In this document: one piece after another, positions 1-8,340 of the stretch | Numbering within the stretch: position 1 is the stretch's first letter | Layout of the letters: every line of letters begins with the position of its first letter | Origin: an uncultured Mailhella sp. | GTDB taxonomy: Bacteria > Desulfobacterota > Desulfovibrionia > Desulfovibrionales > Desulfovibrionaceae | DNA length: 28,575 bases | NCBI GenBank assembly: GCA_948482415.1 | Contig: CAOMFZ010000005.1 | Location: 1 to 28,575, forward strand | Direction: 5' to 3' | Made by a program: the position numbers and the translations under genes | The notes under the pieces: generated by a model | The model's database searches: none | What the model saw: only the letters and a program-made list of their open reading frames with translations | Told to the model about the DNA's origin: nothing

Positions 1-51
<51 letters not shown>

Positions 52-82
52 GCAATGTGACTCATGTCACTGGAAGAATTTA

Positions 83-109
83 ATTATATGGAAGTGAAAA
101 CTTTGTCAA
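83..109 (-). promoter_or_regulatory. sigma-70 promoter of tRNA-Asp
   Basis: On the minus strand a perfect -35 hexamer TTGACA (104-109) and a perfect -10 TATAAT (83-88) lie upstream of the tRNA 5' end at 51. The spacer is only 15 bp, shorter than the usual 16-18, which may moderate strength. The predicted start near 76 leaves a ~25-nt pre-tRNA leader. That leader contains the inverted repeat GTGAC-TCAT-GTCAC (57-70), which could fold next to the RNase P cleavage site. Confidence 0.72.
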
Positions 110-124
110 CAAAAAAAATCAATT

Positions 125-2071
125 TTAATTTAATTTTTCTGCTTCCATTTGTTTTTTCTTGAGAGCTATTTCAATACAGGAAAGAGCTGCCGGGGTTATA
201 CCGGAAATTCTGGCTGCCTGTCCCAGATTGAGCGGTTTTACTTTATTCAGTTTTTCCTGAATTTCACGGGAAAGTCCGGGCATATTGGTGTAATCCAAAT
301 CCTTTGGCAAAGTGATTTTTTCCTGATTGGCAGTTTTTTGCACCATTTCTTCCTGACGGGATAAGTATCCTGAATATTTAGCTATAATTTCCACTGTTTC
401 ACAAATTTCCGGATAGTTTTCCAAGTATTTTTCCAATTCCGGCAGGAATTTTGTTATATCTTTTAATTGTACATTGGGACGGCGGCAAAAATCTTCTAAC
501 GTAATTGCCTTTGTTGGGAAAGCTTCGCCCATTTCTTCAAGTATCGCTTTTGTTTTGGCGTCAGGACGAATGCTGTTTGTGCAGAGCAGTCCTAAAATTT
601 CTGCTAAAATCTCTTGCTTTTGGGAGAAAATTTCAAAATGGTCATCGTCCACAAGACCGCGTTCGCGTCCAATAGGGGTAAGGCGCTGGTCAGCATTATC
701 CTCACGCAAAAGCAGGCGGTATTCTGCGCGTGAAGTAAACATTCTGAAAGGTTCTTCTGTGCCCTTGGTGACAAGTTCGTCCACCAGCACTGCCATATAT
801 GCCTGGTCACGGCGCAGAAGGAACGGTTCCCGCCCTTCAAGGCGTGCGGCAACGTTGAAAGCTGCCCAAAGTCCCTGTGCTGCTGCTTCTTCATATCCTG
901 ATGTTCCGTTGATTTGTCCTGCAAACCAAAGTCCTGTGACTTTTTTGGTTTCAAGGGTCGGTTTCAGCTGGACAGGATTGGCGTAGTCGTATTCAATGGC
1001 ATAGCCGGGGCGCACGATTTTGGCGTTTTCAAGACCCGGAATGGTGGCAATCATGCCTTCCTGAATATCAAGGGGCAGACTGGTGGAAATGCCGTTGGGG
1101 TAACATTCTTCGCTGTTTATTCCTTCGGGTTCGATAAAGACCTGATGCCGTTCCCGTTCAGGAAAACGGGCAACCTTATCTTCCACAGAGGGGCAGTAAC
1201 GCGCGCCGGTTCCCTCAATAACACCTGTAAATAAAGGAGATCTGTCCATACCGGAGCGAATGATATCGTGGGTTTTTTCGTTTGTCCATGTAATATAGCA
1301 GGAAATCTGGGGAAGCGTTGCTCCGTGTCCGTGAAAACTAAACGTAGGAGGCGGAAAATCGCCTTTTTGTTCTTCTAAAATATCAAAATTAATAGAGTCG
1401 TAGCGCAGTCTTGGGGTTGTGCCGGTTTTCAGGCGTCCAAGTTTAATGCCCAAGCGGCGCAGAGCATCGGATAAGTGCATGCTTGCGGCATCGCCAAGGC
1501 GTCCGCCGGATAAATGTTTCAACCCAATGTGAATAAGTCCGCAAAGAAATGTTCCTGTGGTTAAAAGCACATGAGGGGCATAGAATTTTTTGCCGATGGC
1601 AGTGACAACACCGCACATTTTTTGGATTGTTTCGCCGTTTTCCTGTACTTCTTCAGTGATTAAATCTTCGACAATATCCTGCCAGAGCGTGATGTTTTTT
1701 TGTTTGAAAATAGTTGATTTAACAACTCGAATATAGGCTTCCCTGTCCATTTGCGCGCGGCGGGAACGCACGGCAGGTCCCTTGCTTTGGTTCAAAATCC
1801 GAAATTGAATGCCCGCGCTGTCAGCCCATAATCCCATGGAGCCGCCAAGCGCATCAATTTCGCGCACTAAATGCCCTTTGGCAAGTCCGCCAATGGCAGG
1901 ATTACAGGATAAATGCCCAATTCTGTCTATATTGCTGGTAATAAGGAGCGTTTTATGCCCTAATTTAGCCAGAGCCATGGCAGCTTCACAGCCTGCATGT
2001 CCGGCACCAACCACTATACAGTCAAATTGTTCCCTGGCAAAATGTTCTTTGCTAAAATATTCTTCGCTCAT
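125..2071 (-). CDS. mnmG: tRNA uridine-5-carboxymethylaminomethyl modification enzyme MnmG (GidA)
   Basis: FAD-dependent enzyme that, with the GTPase MnmE, installs the carboxymethylaminomethyl group on the wobble uridine of certain tRNAs, in the cytoplasm. The 648-aa protein has the N-terminal FAD-binding motif GAGHAG (22-27), the family signature CNPAIGG (56-62), RYCPSVEDKV (291-300) and GQINGTSGYEEAA (385-397), followed by a complete C-terminal helical region. The frame stays open for 24 codons upstream, but that stretch (MCKKILLFF...) is not conserved in type. The start at 2071 (MSEEYFSKEH) gives the usual family length, about 630 aa, though its Shine-Dalgarno is weak. No MnmE is in the window. 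The gene ends about 75 bp before the tRNA-Asp gene on the same strand, which has its own promoter. Confidence 0.96.
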   Translation of the reverse strand: MSEEYFSKEHFAREQFDCIVVGAGHAGCEAAMALAKLGHKTLLITSNIDRIGHLSCNPAIGGLAKGHLVREIDALGGSMGLWADSAGIQFRILNQSKGPAVRSRRAQMDREAYIRVVKSTIFKQKNITLWQDIVEDLITEEVQENGETIQKMCGVVTAIGKKFYAPHVLLTTGTFLCGLIHIGLKHLSGGRLGDAASMHLSDALRRLGIKLGRLKTGTTPRLRYDSINFDILEEQKGDFPPPTFSFHGHGATLPQISCYITWTNEKTHDIIRSGMDRSPLFTGVIEGTGARYCPSVEDKVARFPERERHQVFIEPEGINSEECYPNGISTSLPLDIQEGMIATIPGLENAKIVRPGYAIEYDYANPVQLKPTLETKKVTGLWFAGQINGTSGYEEAAAQGLWAAFNVAARLEGREPFLLRRDQAYMAVLVDELVTKGTEEPFRMFTSRAEYRLLLREDNADQRLTPIGRERGLVDDDHFEIFSQKQEILAEILGLLCTNSIRPDAKTKAILEEMGEAFPTKAITLEDFCRRPNVQLKDITKFLPELEKYLENYPEICETVEIIAKYSGYLSRQEEMVQKTANQEKITLPKDLDYTNMPGLSREIQEKLNKVKPLNLGQAARISGITPAALSCIEIALKKKQMEAEKLN

Positions 2072-2215
2072 AGTAAGTCCAAAAAATTTCGTGTGGCAAA
2101 TATAGCCAGAACTTGGAAAAAATAAAAGGATTTTTTTACACAAAATTTTGCATTGCCATTATGCGTGGAACTTGATAAAAATGCAAGTATAATCAATGGA
2201 AAGAAAGGATAAAAT
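2072..2215. promoter_or_regulatory. Divergent promoter region between mnmG and the envelope gene train
   Basis: This 144-bp AT-rich gap must hold promoters for both directions. On the plus strand a perfect TATAAT (2188-2193) lies 22 bp before the 53-aa ORF, but nothing resembling a good -35 is found at 16-18 bp. On the minus strand TATATT (2099-2104) is a possible -10 for mnmG, also with a poor -35. The Shine-Dalgarno AAAGGA (2204-2209) sits 6 nt before the plus-strand start. No strong inverted repeats were seen. Confidence 0.45.
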
Positions 2216-2377
2216 ATGTCACCGATTTGGAAAGGCTTTTTGATAGGCTCTTCTTTGGGAATTTTTGCCGCCCTTTTCGGCGTTACGGATAATATGCCGC
2301 GCAGTGTTTTATGGGGCATTATTGCAGGACTTTGCGCCGGACTGACCTTTAAAATACGCGAAGGGAAGAAAAAATAA
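2216..2377 (+). CDS. Small two-helix membrane protein, 53 aa
   Basis: A short ORF (MSPIWKGFLIGSSLG...) with Shine-Dalgarno AAAGGA 6 nt upstream and a stop one base before the waaA start, so translational coupling is likely. The protein is two hydrophobic segments, roughly residues 5-23 and 31-46, joined by a short polar turn (TDNMPRS) and ending in a basic tail (KIREGKKK). That predicts a helical hairpin in the inner membrane with a cytoplasmic positive C-terminus. The glycine-rich helices (FLIGSSLG, GIIAGLCAG) favour tight helix packing. I do not recognise the family. Its place as first gene of a cluster for LPS core and peptidoglycan precursor export suggests an envelope role, which is inference. 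The spacing and RBS make it a credible gene, not a chance ORF. Confidence 0.7.
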   Translation: MSPIWKGFLIGSSLGIFAALFGVTDNMPRSVLWGIIAGLCAGLTFKIREGKKK

Positions 2378-2378
2378 T

Positions 2379-3725
2379 ATGCTGCAAAAGCTTTTTTTCT
2401 TTTTATATGGATTCCTGTGGACGCTTGCAAAGCCGTTCCTCAAAAAGCATAAGCGGCTTCGTGAGGGGTACGAAGAACGAGTTATTGGCGGGACATGGGC
2501 GGAATTAGCGCAAAAAAAGCCTGTTTCGCTTTGGATACAGGCAGCTTCCGGCGGAGAAGCGTATTTGACGCTTGCCCTTTTGAAATATTTGACTAAAGAG
2601 CATGGTGAGCACGCTCATCTCCATATCTTATGCACAAGCATGACAAAACAGGGCATGGAAGTTCTGCAAAAAGGAAAGCAGGCTTTTGAAACAGCGTGGC
2701 AGGAAAAATATACGGAAAAATGCTCTGAAATTTCACTGTGTTATTTTCCTTTTGATGATACAAAATCCATGGAAAAAGCCTTTGCGCTGGCAAGACCCGA
2801 AATTTGTATTTTGCTGGAAACAGAATTATGGCCCAATTTTATGCGCGTATGCAGAGAGAAGAAAAGTCTCCTTTATATTGTCAATGCGCGCATGACAGAG
2901 AAAACCCATAGAGCCTATAAAAAAATAAAGACAGTTTTTACAGGTATTAATCCTGATAAAATTTTTGCCACACGGCAAAAAGACAAAGAATATTATCAGG
3001 AAATTTTTCCGCAAAGCGTGTGCGAATGTATGCATAATATTAAATTTGATACGGTTTATCAGGAACTTTGCCTTGCCATGCAGGCAAAAAAAGAAAATTC
3101 CCTGCAAAAGGTTTTTACGCCGAAATGTTGTGTGTATCTTTTTGCGTCTGTGCGGCAGGAAGAGGAACAGGAACTTTTGCCGCTCATTGAAAAATTGCAT
3201 GCGGCAAAAACAAAAAGCATAGTTTGTATTGTTCCCCGGCATGTGGCACGCTTTCACGAATGGAAAAAAATGCTGCTGGAAAAGGGAATACCTTCTCGTT
3301 TTGCGTCTGAACTCTTTGAAAAAAATGAGCAAATGCAGGCGCAGGATATTGTTGTTTGGGACAGGTTCGGCGATTTAAAAGAACTCTATGCGCTTGTTGA
3401 TTATGTTTTTGTGGGTGGAAGCCTTGTGCCGCTTGGAGGGCAAAACTTTTTGGAAGCGCTGGTTTACGGGCGCATTCCGCATACAGGCATTTATCTGGAT
3501 AATTTTTTATGGGCGTTTGAAATGCAGAATGGTACAAAAAATCTGGCAGAAGAAAATTTATTGTGTCTGCATGAGAGTTCTGCCATGCTTGCCGAAACTT
3601 TTCTTGTTCTGCCGGAAGAAAAATTTACACAACATGCTAAAATACAAGAACGTTTTAAAACATGGCTTAAACCATTAATTGGTGATACAAAAAAGGTTAT
3701 GGATGAAATACTGAAAAAAGTATAA
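2379..3725 (+). CDS. waaA: 3-deoxy-D-manno-octulosonic acid (Kdo) transferase
   Basis: Transfers Kdo from CMP-Kdo to lipid A precursor at the cytoplasmic face of the inner membrane, the first step of LPS core assembly. At 448 aa it is close to the usual ~425. It starts with a membrane-anchor segment (LFFFLYGFLWTLAKPF, 5-20), then shows the acceptor-side motif AASGGE (55-60), the signature LLETELWPN (145-153), VNARMTEKT (168-176) and the CMP-Kdo-side motif VGGSLVPLGGQNFLEA (345-360), where many family members have GGHNPLEP. It follows the small membrane ORF by one base and precedes trkA by 33 bp. Whether it adds one or more Kdo residues cannot be read from sequence. Confidence 0.94.
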   Translation: MLQKLFFFLYGFLWTLAKPFLKKHKRLREGYEERVIGGTWAELAQKKPVSLWIQAASGGEAYLTLALLKYLTKEHGEHAHLHILCTSMTKQGMEVLQKGKQAFETAWQEKYTEKCSEISLCYFPFDDTKSMEKAFALARPEICILLETELWPNFMRVCREKKSLLYIVNARMTEKTHRAYKKIKTVFTGINPDKIFATRQKDKEYYQEIFPQSVCECMHNIKFDTVYQELCLAMQAKKENSLQKVFTPKCCVYLFASVRQEEEQELLPLIEKLHAAKTKSIVCIVPRHVARFHEWKKMLLEKGIPSRFASELFEKNEQMQAQDIVVWDRFGDLKELYALVDYVFVGGSLVPLGGQNFLEALVYGRIPHTGIYLDNFLWAFEMQNGTKNLAEENLLCLHESSAMLAETFLVLPEEKFTQHAKIQERFKTWLKPLIGDTKKVMDEILKKV

Positions 3726-3758
3726 TATGGTTTGCGTATAAATTTGACTGGAAGATGT

Positions 3759-5189
3759 ATGTTTTTAAAGAAAATTCAAGATATTTTTACCAATATAAAA
3801 GAAAATGTTGTGATTTTGGGAGCTGGTGAAGTAGGTTCGCTTCTTGCCAAGCGGCTGACTCAGGAAGGGAAAAATGTTGTTGTTATTGATAAGGACAAGA
3901 GCCGTCTTGACCGTATGACGCAGTTTGTGGATGTGCAGACGATACTGGGGTCTGCTTCTTCTCCAAAAACACTGACCCTTGCCAATGTGGCGGATTCCCA
4001 ATATTTCATTGCAGTTACCAATGATGACGAAGTCAATCTCGTTGCCTGCCTTTTTGCCAATACGCTTGCGCCAAAGGCTGTGAAGCTCGCGCGTATCAGT
4101 AATAAGGAATATGAGCAGTATCCCAATGTCTTAGGCGGAACAGGCTTAAATATTCAGCTCATGGTTCACCCGGAGAGCGAAGTTGTGCGCAGTATCAACC
4201 GTCTTTTATCACTTCCCGGTTCACAGGATTATGCCGAGTTTGCCGGCGGGCATCTGCGCATGGTTGCCTATGATATAAAAGGAACAGAACTGGTGGGTAA
4301 ACGGCTTTTTGAATTTAAGGATTTTGTCAAAAGTGATAATATCATGGTGGCTGCCATTATCCGCAATGAAAAGCTGGTTGTGCCCAATGGGCAGGTTGTT
4401 TTGCAGGAAAATGACCTTGTGTATTTTGCCTATGTGGATATTGCCCAAAGAGAATTACTGCGCGCGCTGAAAAAAACAAGAGCATTTTTCCATTCTGTGT
4501 GTATTGTGGGCGGCGGAAAAATTGGTTATTTACTGGCTAAGCTTTTTGAAGACAAGGGCTTGGACGTTAAAATTATTGAAAAAGATGCTGCCCGCTGTGA
4601 AGAACTTGCCACACTTTTGGACAGTACGCTTATTTTGAATGGAGACGGAACGGAAACAACTTTGTTAAAAGAAGAAAATGTCGGCAAAATGGACGTTATT
4701 GTGGCTGTTACTGCCGACGAAGAAGACAATATACTGGCCTGTCTTTTGGCAAAAAGCATGGGAGCAAGGGATTCTGTTGCGCGAGTCAATAAATCGGAAT
4801 ATTTGCCCATTGTGAAACAAATTGGCATTGACCACAGTGTAAGTACGCGCGTTGCGGCGGTGAATGGCTTTTTGAGTTATATACGTCAGGGCAATGTGGT
4901 GGCGTTTGCGTCTGTGGCGTCTGACGCGGCTGAAGTTATGGAAGTGTGCCTCACTGAAACTTCACAGCTTTTGAATAAGCCCCTTATGCAGCTTTCACTG
5001 CCTAAAAAGGTGATTATGCTTGCCTATATGCGTGATAATAAAGTCTTTATTCCGCACGGGCAAACGGTCTTTGGCGTGGGTGACCACATTATTTTTCTTG
5101 GCGAACAGGAAGCCATGCGCCAGCTTGACGTGCTTGTGGGAGAACGAACAACCAACCAAACAAACGAGAACAGAATTTTACAGCGATGA
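3759..5189 (+). CDS. trkA: Trk system potassium uptake protein TrkA
   Basis: Peripheral cytoplasmic NAD-binding regulator that gates the TrkH/TrkG potassium channel. The 476-aa protein is a tandem RCK duplication: the first Rossmann fold has GAGEVG (21-26) and the acidic strand end VVVID (40-44), and the second has GGGKIG (251-256) and VKIIEKD. Each is followed by a TrkA-C-like domain. The frame also opens with a TTG at 3732, but the ATG at 3759 has GGAAG (3750-3754) just upstream and is preferred. Compared with typical TrkA, which begins directly with the GAGEVG strand, this one has about 15 extra N-terminal residues. No trkH is visible in the window. Its stop overlaps the rdgB start (ATGA), indicating translational coupling. 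Confidence 0.93.
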   Translation: MFLKKIQDIFTNIKENVVILGAGEVGSLLAKRLTQEGKNVVVIDKDKSRLDRMTQFVDVQTILGSASSPKTLTLANVADSQYFIAVTNDDEVNLVACLFANTLAPKAVKLARISNKEYEQYPNVLGGTGLNIQLMVHPESEVVRSINRLLSLPGSQDYAEFAGGHLRMVAYDIKGTELVGKRLFEFKDFVKSDNIMVAAIIRNEKLVVPNGQVVLQENDLVYFAYVDIAQRELLRALKKTRAFFHSVCIVGGGKIGYLLAKLFEDKGLDVKIIEKDAARCEELATLLDSTLILNGDGTETTLLKEENVGKMDVIVAVTADEEDNILACLLAKSMGARDSVARVNKSEYLPIVKQIGIDHSVSTRVAAVNGFLSYIRQGNVVAFASVASDAAEVMEVCLTETSQLLNKPLMQLSLPKKVIMLAYMRDNKVFIPHGQTVFGVGDHIIFLGEQEAMRQLDVLVGERTTNQTNENRILQR

Positions 5190-5794
5190 AAAAAGTAATT
5201 ATTGCAACGAAAAATAAAGGAAAATTGGCAGAGCTGGAAGCGCCTTTAAAGGAGCTTGGTTTTTGTGTGGAAACCTTGTCTGCCGATTATCCGGAAATTG
5301 AGGAAAACGGCACCAGCTTTGAAGAAAATGCCTTGATTAAGGCTCGTTTTGTGTGCCGGGATTTGCATTGCATTGCCATTGCTGATGACAGCGGACTTTG
5401 TGTTGAGTATCTGAACGGCGCTCCGGGGATTTTTTCAGCGCGCTATGCCAATGATTATACGTTACTTCCGGGAGAAACAAAAGATCAGGCAAATAACCGC
5501 AAATTGCTTGACATTATGCAGGGTGTTCCCATGGAAAAACGGCAGTGCGCTTTTCATTGTGCCATGGCTGTTGTTTTTCCTGACGGCAAAGAACTTATTG
5601 CCCACAAAACATGGGAGGGCAGACTGCTTTTTGAGGAGCGCGGCAAAAACGGTTTTGGCTATGACCCGCTTTTTTTAGATGAAGAATTGCAGCTGACAGG
5701 CGCACAAATGGAAAAAAGCGTAAAAATGGGACGTTCCCACAGAGCAAAAGCTTTGCAGGCTGTGATTGAAGCCTTTCGGACTTTGGAAAAATAA
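5186..5794 (+). CDS. rdgB: XTP/dITP diphosphatase (RdgB/HAM1 family)
   Basis: Hydrolyses dITP, ITP and XTP to monophosphates and so keeps deaminated purines out of nucleic acids. The 202-aa protein has the family landmarks in order: ATKNKGKLAE (7-16), SFEENALIKA (44-53), the catalytic block ADDSGLCVEYLNGAPGIFSA (66-85), then GKNGFGYDPLF and the C-terminal GRSHRAKAL. The length matches the family. The start overlaps the trkA stop by 4 nt and its TAA overlaps the murJ ATG (TAATG), so it sits in the middle of a translationally coupled train. Confidence 0.95.
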   Translation: MKKVIIATKNKGKLAELEAPLKELGFCVETLSADYPEIEENGTSFEENALIKARFVCRDLHCIAIADDSGLCVEYLNGAPGIFSARYANDYTLLPGETKDQANNRKLLDIMQGVPMEKRQCAFHCAMAVVFPDGKELIAHKTWEGRLLFEERGKNGFGYDPLFLDEELQLTGAQMEKSVKMGRSHRAKALQAVIEAFRTLEK

Positions 5795-7380
5795 TGTCTT
5801 TTTTTGCGAAAATAAATGCCAGACAACAAATGGGAATAGCTGCCCTGATTATGGGGTTCAGTGTTCTTATTTCACGCTTTATGGGGCTTTTTCGGGATAA
5901 GGTTATTTCCTGGCAGTTTGGCGCAAGCGGCGAAACTGACCTGTATTTTGCAGCCTTTATTTTGCCCGATTTTTTGAATTATCTGCTGGCAGGGGGTTAT
6001 GTTTCCATTACCCTTATTCCGCTTCTTTCCAAACTTATGGAAAAAGATACTGAAGATGCATGGAAATTTTTCAGCACTGTTTTTTGCTGGGCAACCGGTG
6101 TTGTTGTGTTATTATCGCTGATTTTATGGATTTTTGCACCGTATATTGTGCCCTTTCTTGCGCCCGGCTTTGAGCATGCACAGCTTTTGCGTCTGACAGA
6201 TTTTCTGCGTATTATTTTGCCTGCACAAATTTGTTTTTTACCCGGAGCATGCTTTACGGCGCTTTTATACATTCGTAAACAATTTACCATTCCTGCTCTT
6301 GTTCCTTTAATATATAACGGCATGATTTTGCTTTGCGGGGTATCTTTTCCGTATTTGGGCATTGCCGAGGGCATGGAAGGCTTTTGCTGGGGCGTGCTCC
6401 TGGGCGCGTTTTTGGGTTCTTTGTATTTACCATATCTCGCAGCAAAAGCCGGCGGCATACGGCTTTCTTTTCACTGGAAACATGTCTGTTTAAAACGCTT
6501 TTTATATCTTGCTCTTCCGCTCATGATTGGGCAGTCCGTTGTTGTTTTAGATGAGCAGTTTATCCGTATTTTCGGGAGTATGGCAGGAACTGGCGAAGTC
6601 AGTCTGCTGAGCTATGCCCGTCGTATCATGATGGTGCCTGTGGGCGTGGTTGCGCAGGCAGCCGGGGTTGCTTCTTTTCCTTTTTTGGCGGGTTTGTTTG
6701 CAAAAAATGATATGGAAAGTTTTTGTGAAACCTTGCAGCGTGCACTGAAAAATACGCTCGTTATTGTTTTGCCTGTTACCCTCTATATGATTGCCGCGGC
6801 AAAGCCGACCCTTGGTTTTATTTTTGAAGGCGGGCAGTTTGGCATGGCGGAAACTCTTTCTGCGGCGCCGTATTTGCAGCTTATGCTTTTGGCTGTTCCT
6901 TTCTGGTGCATACAGCAAATTTTAGGGCGTTCCTTTTATGCCATGGAAAACACTGTAACGCCGGCAGTGGTGGGGACTGTCGTAACCATTGCCATTGTGC
7001 CTTTTTATTTGTACTGTTCACCCCGTTTTGGGGGTATGGCGGTTGCGTTTTTGACCAGTTCTTCCATTGTTTTGTATGCATTAGCGCTTTGTTTTGCAGG
7101 ACGAAAATTTTTTCAAAAAGCCTATCAAGGAATACTTTGTCTTTTATTGAAAAATGTGTTATGTAATTGTATCCCATTTTTGTTGTGTCTTGCGGCGGGC
7201 TATTGTCTGGAAGCCTGGTTACAGGGCAAAATGCCGTTATTATGGGTGCAGGGCATAGAAATCTGCCTTGGCGGCGTGGTCTTTTTATTCAGTTATTTAC
7301 TGGCGGCAAAACTCTTTTTGCCGGAAAATATAACTTTGTTGCTTTCTCCTTTTTTACGGCGATTAAAAAGGCAGGTATAA
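5794..7380 (+). CDS. murJ: Lipid II flippase MurJ (MviN)
   Basis: Polytopic inner-membrane protein of the MOP exporter superfamily that flips the peptidoglycan precursor lipid II to the periplasmic face. The 528-aa length and about 14 hydrophobic segments fit the family. The N-terminal signature is present as SRFMGLFRDKVISWQFGASG (27-46), followed by ETDLYFAAFILPDFL. The family's usual AEGAFS turn appears here as LAGGYVS, lacking the glutamate. Helix-breaking and charged positions in the central cavity (for example GQSVVVLDEQFIRIF) are also typical. Gene overlap with rdgB and zero spacing to ispH place it in the envelope train with waaA. Confidence 0.94.
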   Translation: MSFFAKINARQQMGIAALIMGFSVLISRFMGLFRDKVISWQFGASGETDLYFAAFILPDFLNYLLAGGYVSITLIPLLSKLMEKDTEDAWKFFSTVFCWATGVVVLLSLILWIFAPYIVPFLAPGFEHAQLLRLTDFLRIILPAQICFLPGACFTALLYIRKQFTIPALVPLIYNGMILLCGVSFPYLGIAEGMEGFCWGVLLGAFLGSLYLPYLAAKAGGIRLSFHWKHVCLKRFLYLALPLMIGQSVVVLDEQFIRIFGSMAGTGEVSLLSYARRIMMVPVGVVAQAAGVASFPFLAGLFAKNDMESFCETLQRALKNTLVIVLPVTLYMIAAAKPTLGFIFEGGQFGMAETLSAAPYLQLMLLAVPFWCIQQILGRSFYAMENTVTPAVVGTVVTIAIVPFYLYCSPRFGGMAVAFLTSSSIVLYALALCFAGRKFFQKAYQGILCLLLKNVLCNCIPFLLCLAAGYCLEAWLQGKMPLLWVQGIEICLGGVVFLFSYLLAAKLFLPENITLLLSPFLRRLKRQV

Positions 7381-8313
7381 ATGAAAGTCATTCGTTCGGA
7401 GCGCGCAGGTTTCTGCATGGGAGTTGCACTGGCGCTTAATAAGCTTGATAAATTGGTAGAAAAAGGCGGGCATGTGGGGACTTTTGGTCCTATTATCCAC
7501 AATCCTTTTGTGCTGGAGGAATATGCGCAGAAAGGGGTACGCTGCTTTGGCTCCGTGCAGGCGGTGAAAGAAGCTCTGGAGCCTTTTTATGTTTTTTCCG
7601 AAACCATAAATGCCAACGGCGAAGAAAAGAAAAAAGAAGAACAGCTGCGATTGAATTTATTAATCCGTGCCCACGGAATTCCCCACAGTACCGAAAGTTT
7701 TTTGCGTAATTTGCCCCATATTTGTTTAATGGATGCCACCTGTCCCCGCGTCAAAGAAGCACAAAATGCCATTAGCCATGCTACACAAGGGGAAAATGCT
7801 CCTCATACGCTTTTGCTTTTTGGTGATGCCAATCATCCGGAAGTGGACGGTTTGGTTTCCTATGCCAAAGGAAAATATATTATTTCTCCTGACCCGGATA
7901 AGCTTATAGCCTATGCAAAAAATAAAGCGAGTGAACAAGTGGTTCTTGCTGCGCAGACAACACAGGATCGGGCTGTTTTTGAAAGCATCAAAAAAGAATT
8001 GTGTGCTTCTCTTCCCATAACACCCATAATTTTAGAGACAATTTGTGATGCAACCAAGCTCCGTCAGGACGAAGCCGTAGCCATTGCCGAAACCGTGGAA
8101 GCCATGGTAGTTGTGGGCGGAAAGGAAAGCGGAAACACAAAAAGATTGGCAGAATTAGTTTTTTCTAAAAATATCCCTACAGTTCTTGTAGAAAGTGCCG
8201 ATGAGTTAGAAAGAGAATTTTTTAAATCATTTAAAAAAGTTGGTCTTACTGCAGGAGCGTCAACCCCAAAACGTTTAGTTGACGAAGCAGAAAAGTTATT
8301 AACGTCTTGGTAA
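7381..8313 (+). CDS. ispH: 4-hydroxy-3-methylbut-2-enyl diphosphate reductase (IspH/LytB)
   Basis: Last enzyme of the MEP pathway: an Fe-S reductase converting HMBPP into IPP and DMAPP, which feed undecaprenyl phosphate for the neighbouring cell-wall pathway. The three cluster cysteines are visible as C12 (RAGFCMGV), C121 (DATCPRVKEAQ) and C222 (ICDATKLRQ). Substrate residues are H40 (HNPFV), H98 (HGIP) and H152 with E154 (NHPEVDG), and the GNTKRL and TAGASTPKRL motifs close the protein. About 24 residues are inserted before HGIP (around 67-90, charged EEKKKEEQ) relative to E. coli IspH. It starts directly after the murJ stop. Confidence 0.95.
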   Translation: MKVIRSERAGFCMGVALALNKLDKLVEKGGHVGTFGPIIHNPFVLEEYAQKGVRCFGSVQAVKEALEPFYVFSETINANGEEKKKEEQLRLNLLIRAHGIPHSTESFLRNLPHICLMDATCPRVKEAQNAISHATQGENAPHTLLLFGDANHPEVDGLVSYAKGKYIISPDPDKLIAYAKNKASEQVVLAAQTTQDRAVFESIKKELCASLPITPIILETICDATKLRQDEAVAIAETVEAMVVVGGKESGNTKRLAELVFSKNIPTVLVESADELEREFFKSFKKVGLTAGASTPKRLVDEAEKLLTSW

Positions 8314-8340
8314 AATTGGTAATGTGTTGAGGAGGATTAT

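Noticed and set aside
2072..2143. 24-codon N-terminal extension of MnmG
   Set aside because: The extra residues precede the normal N-terminus and are unlike the family. The start at 2071 gives the expected length.
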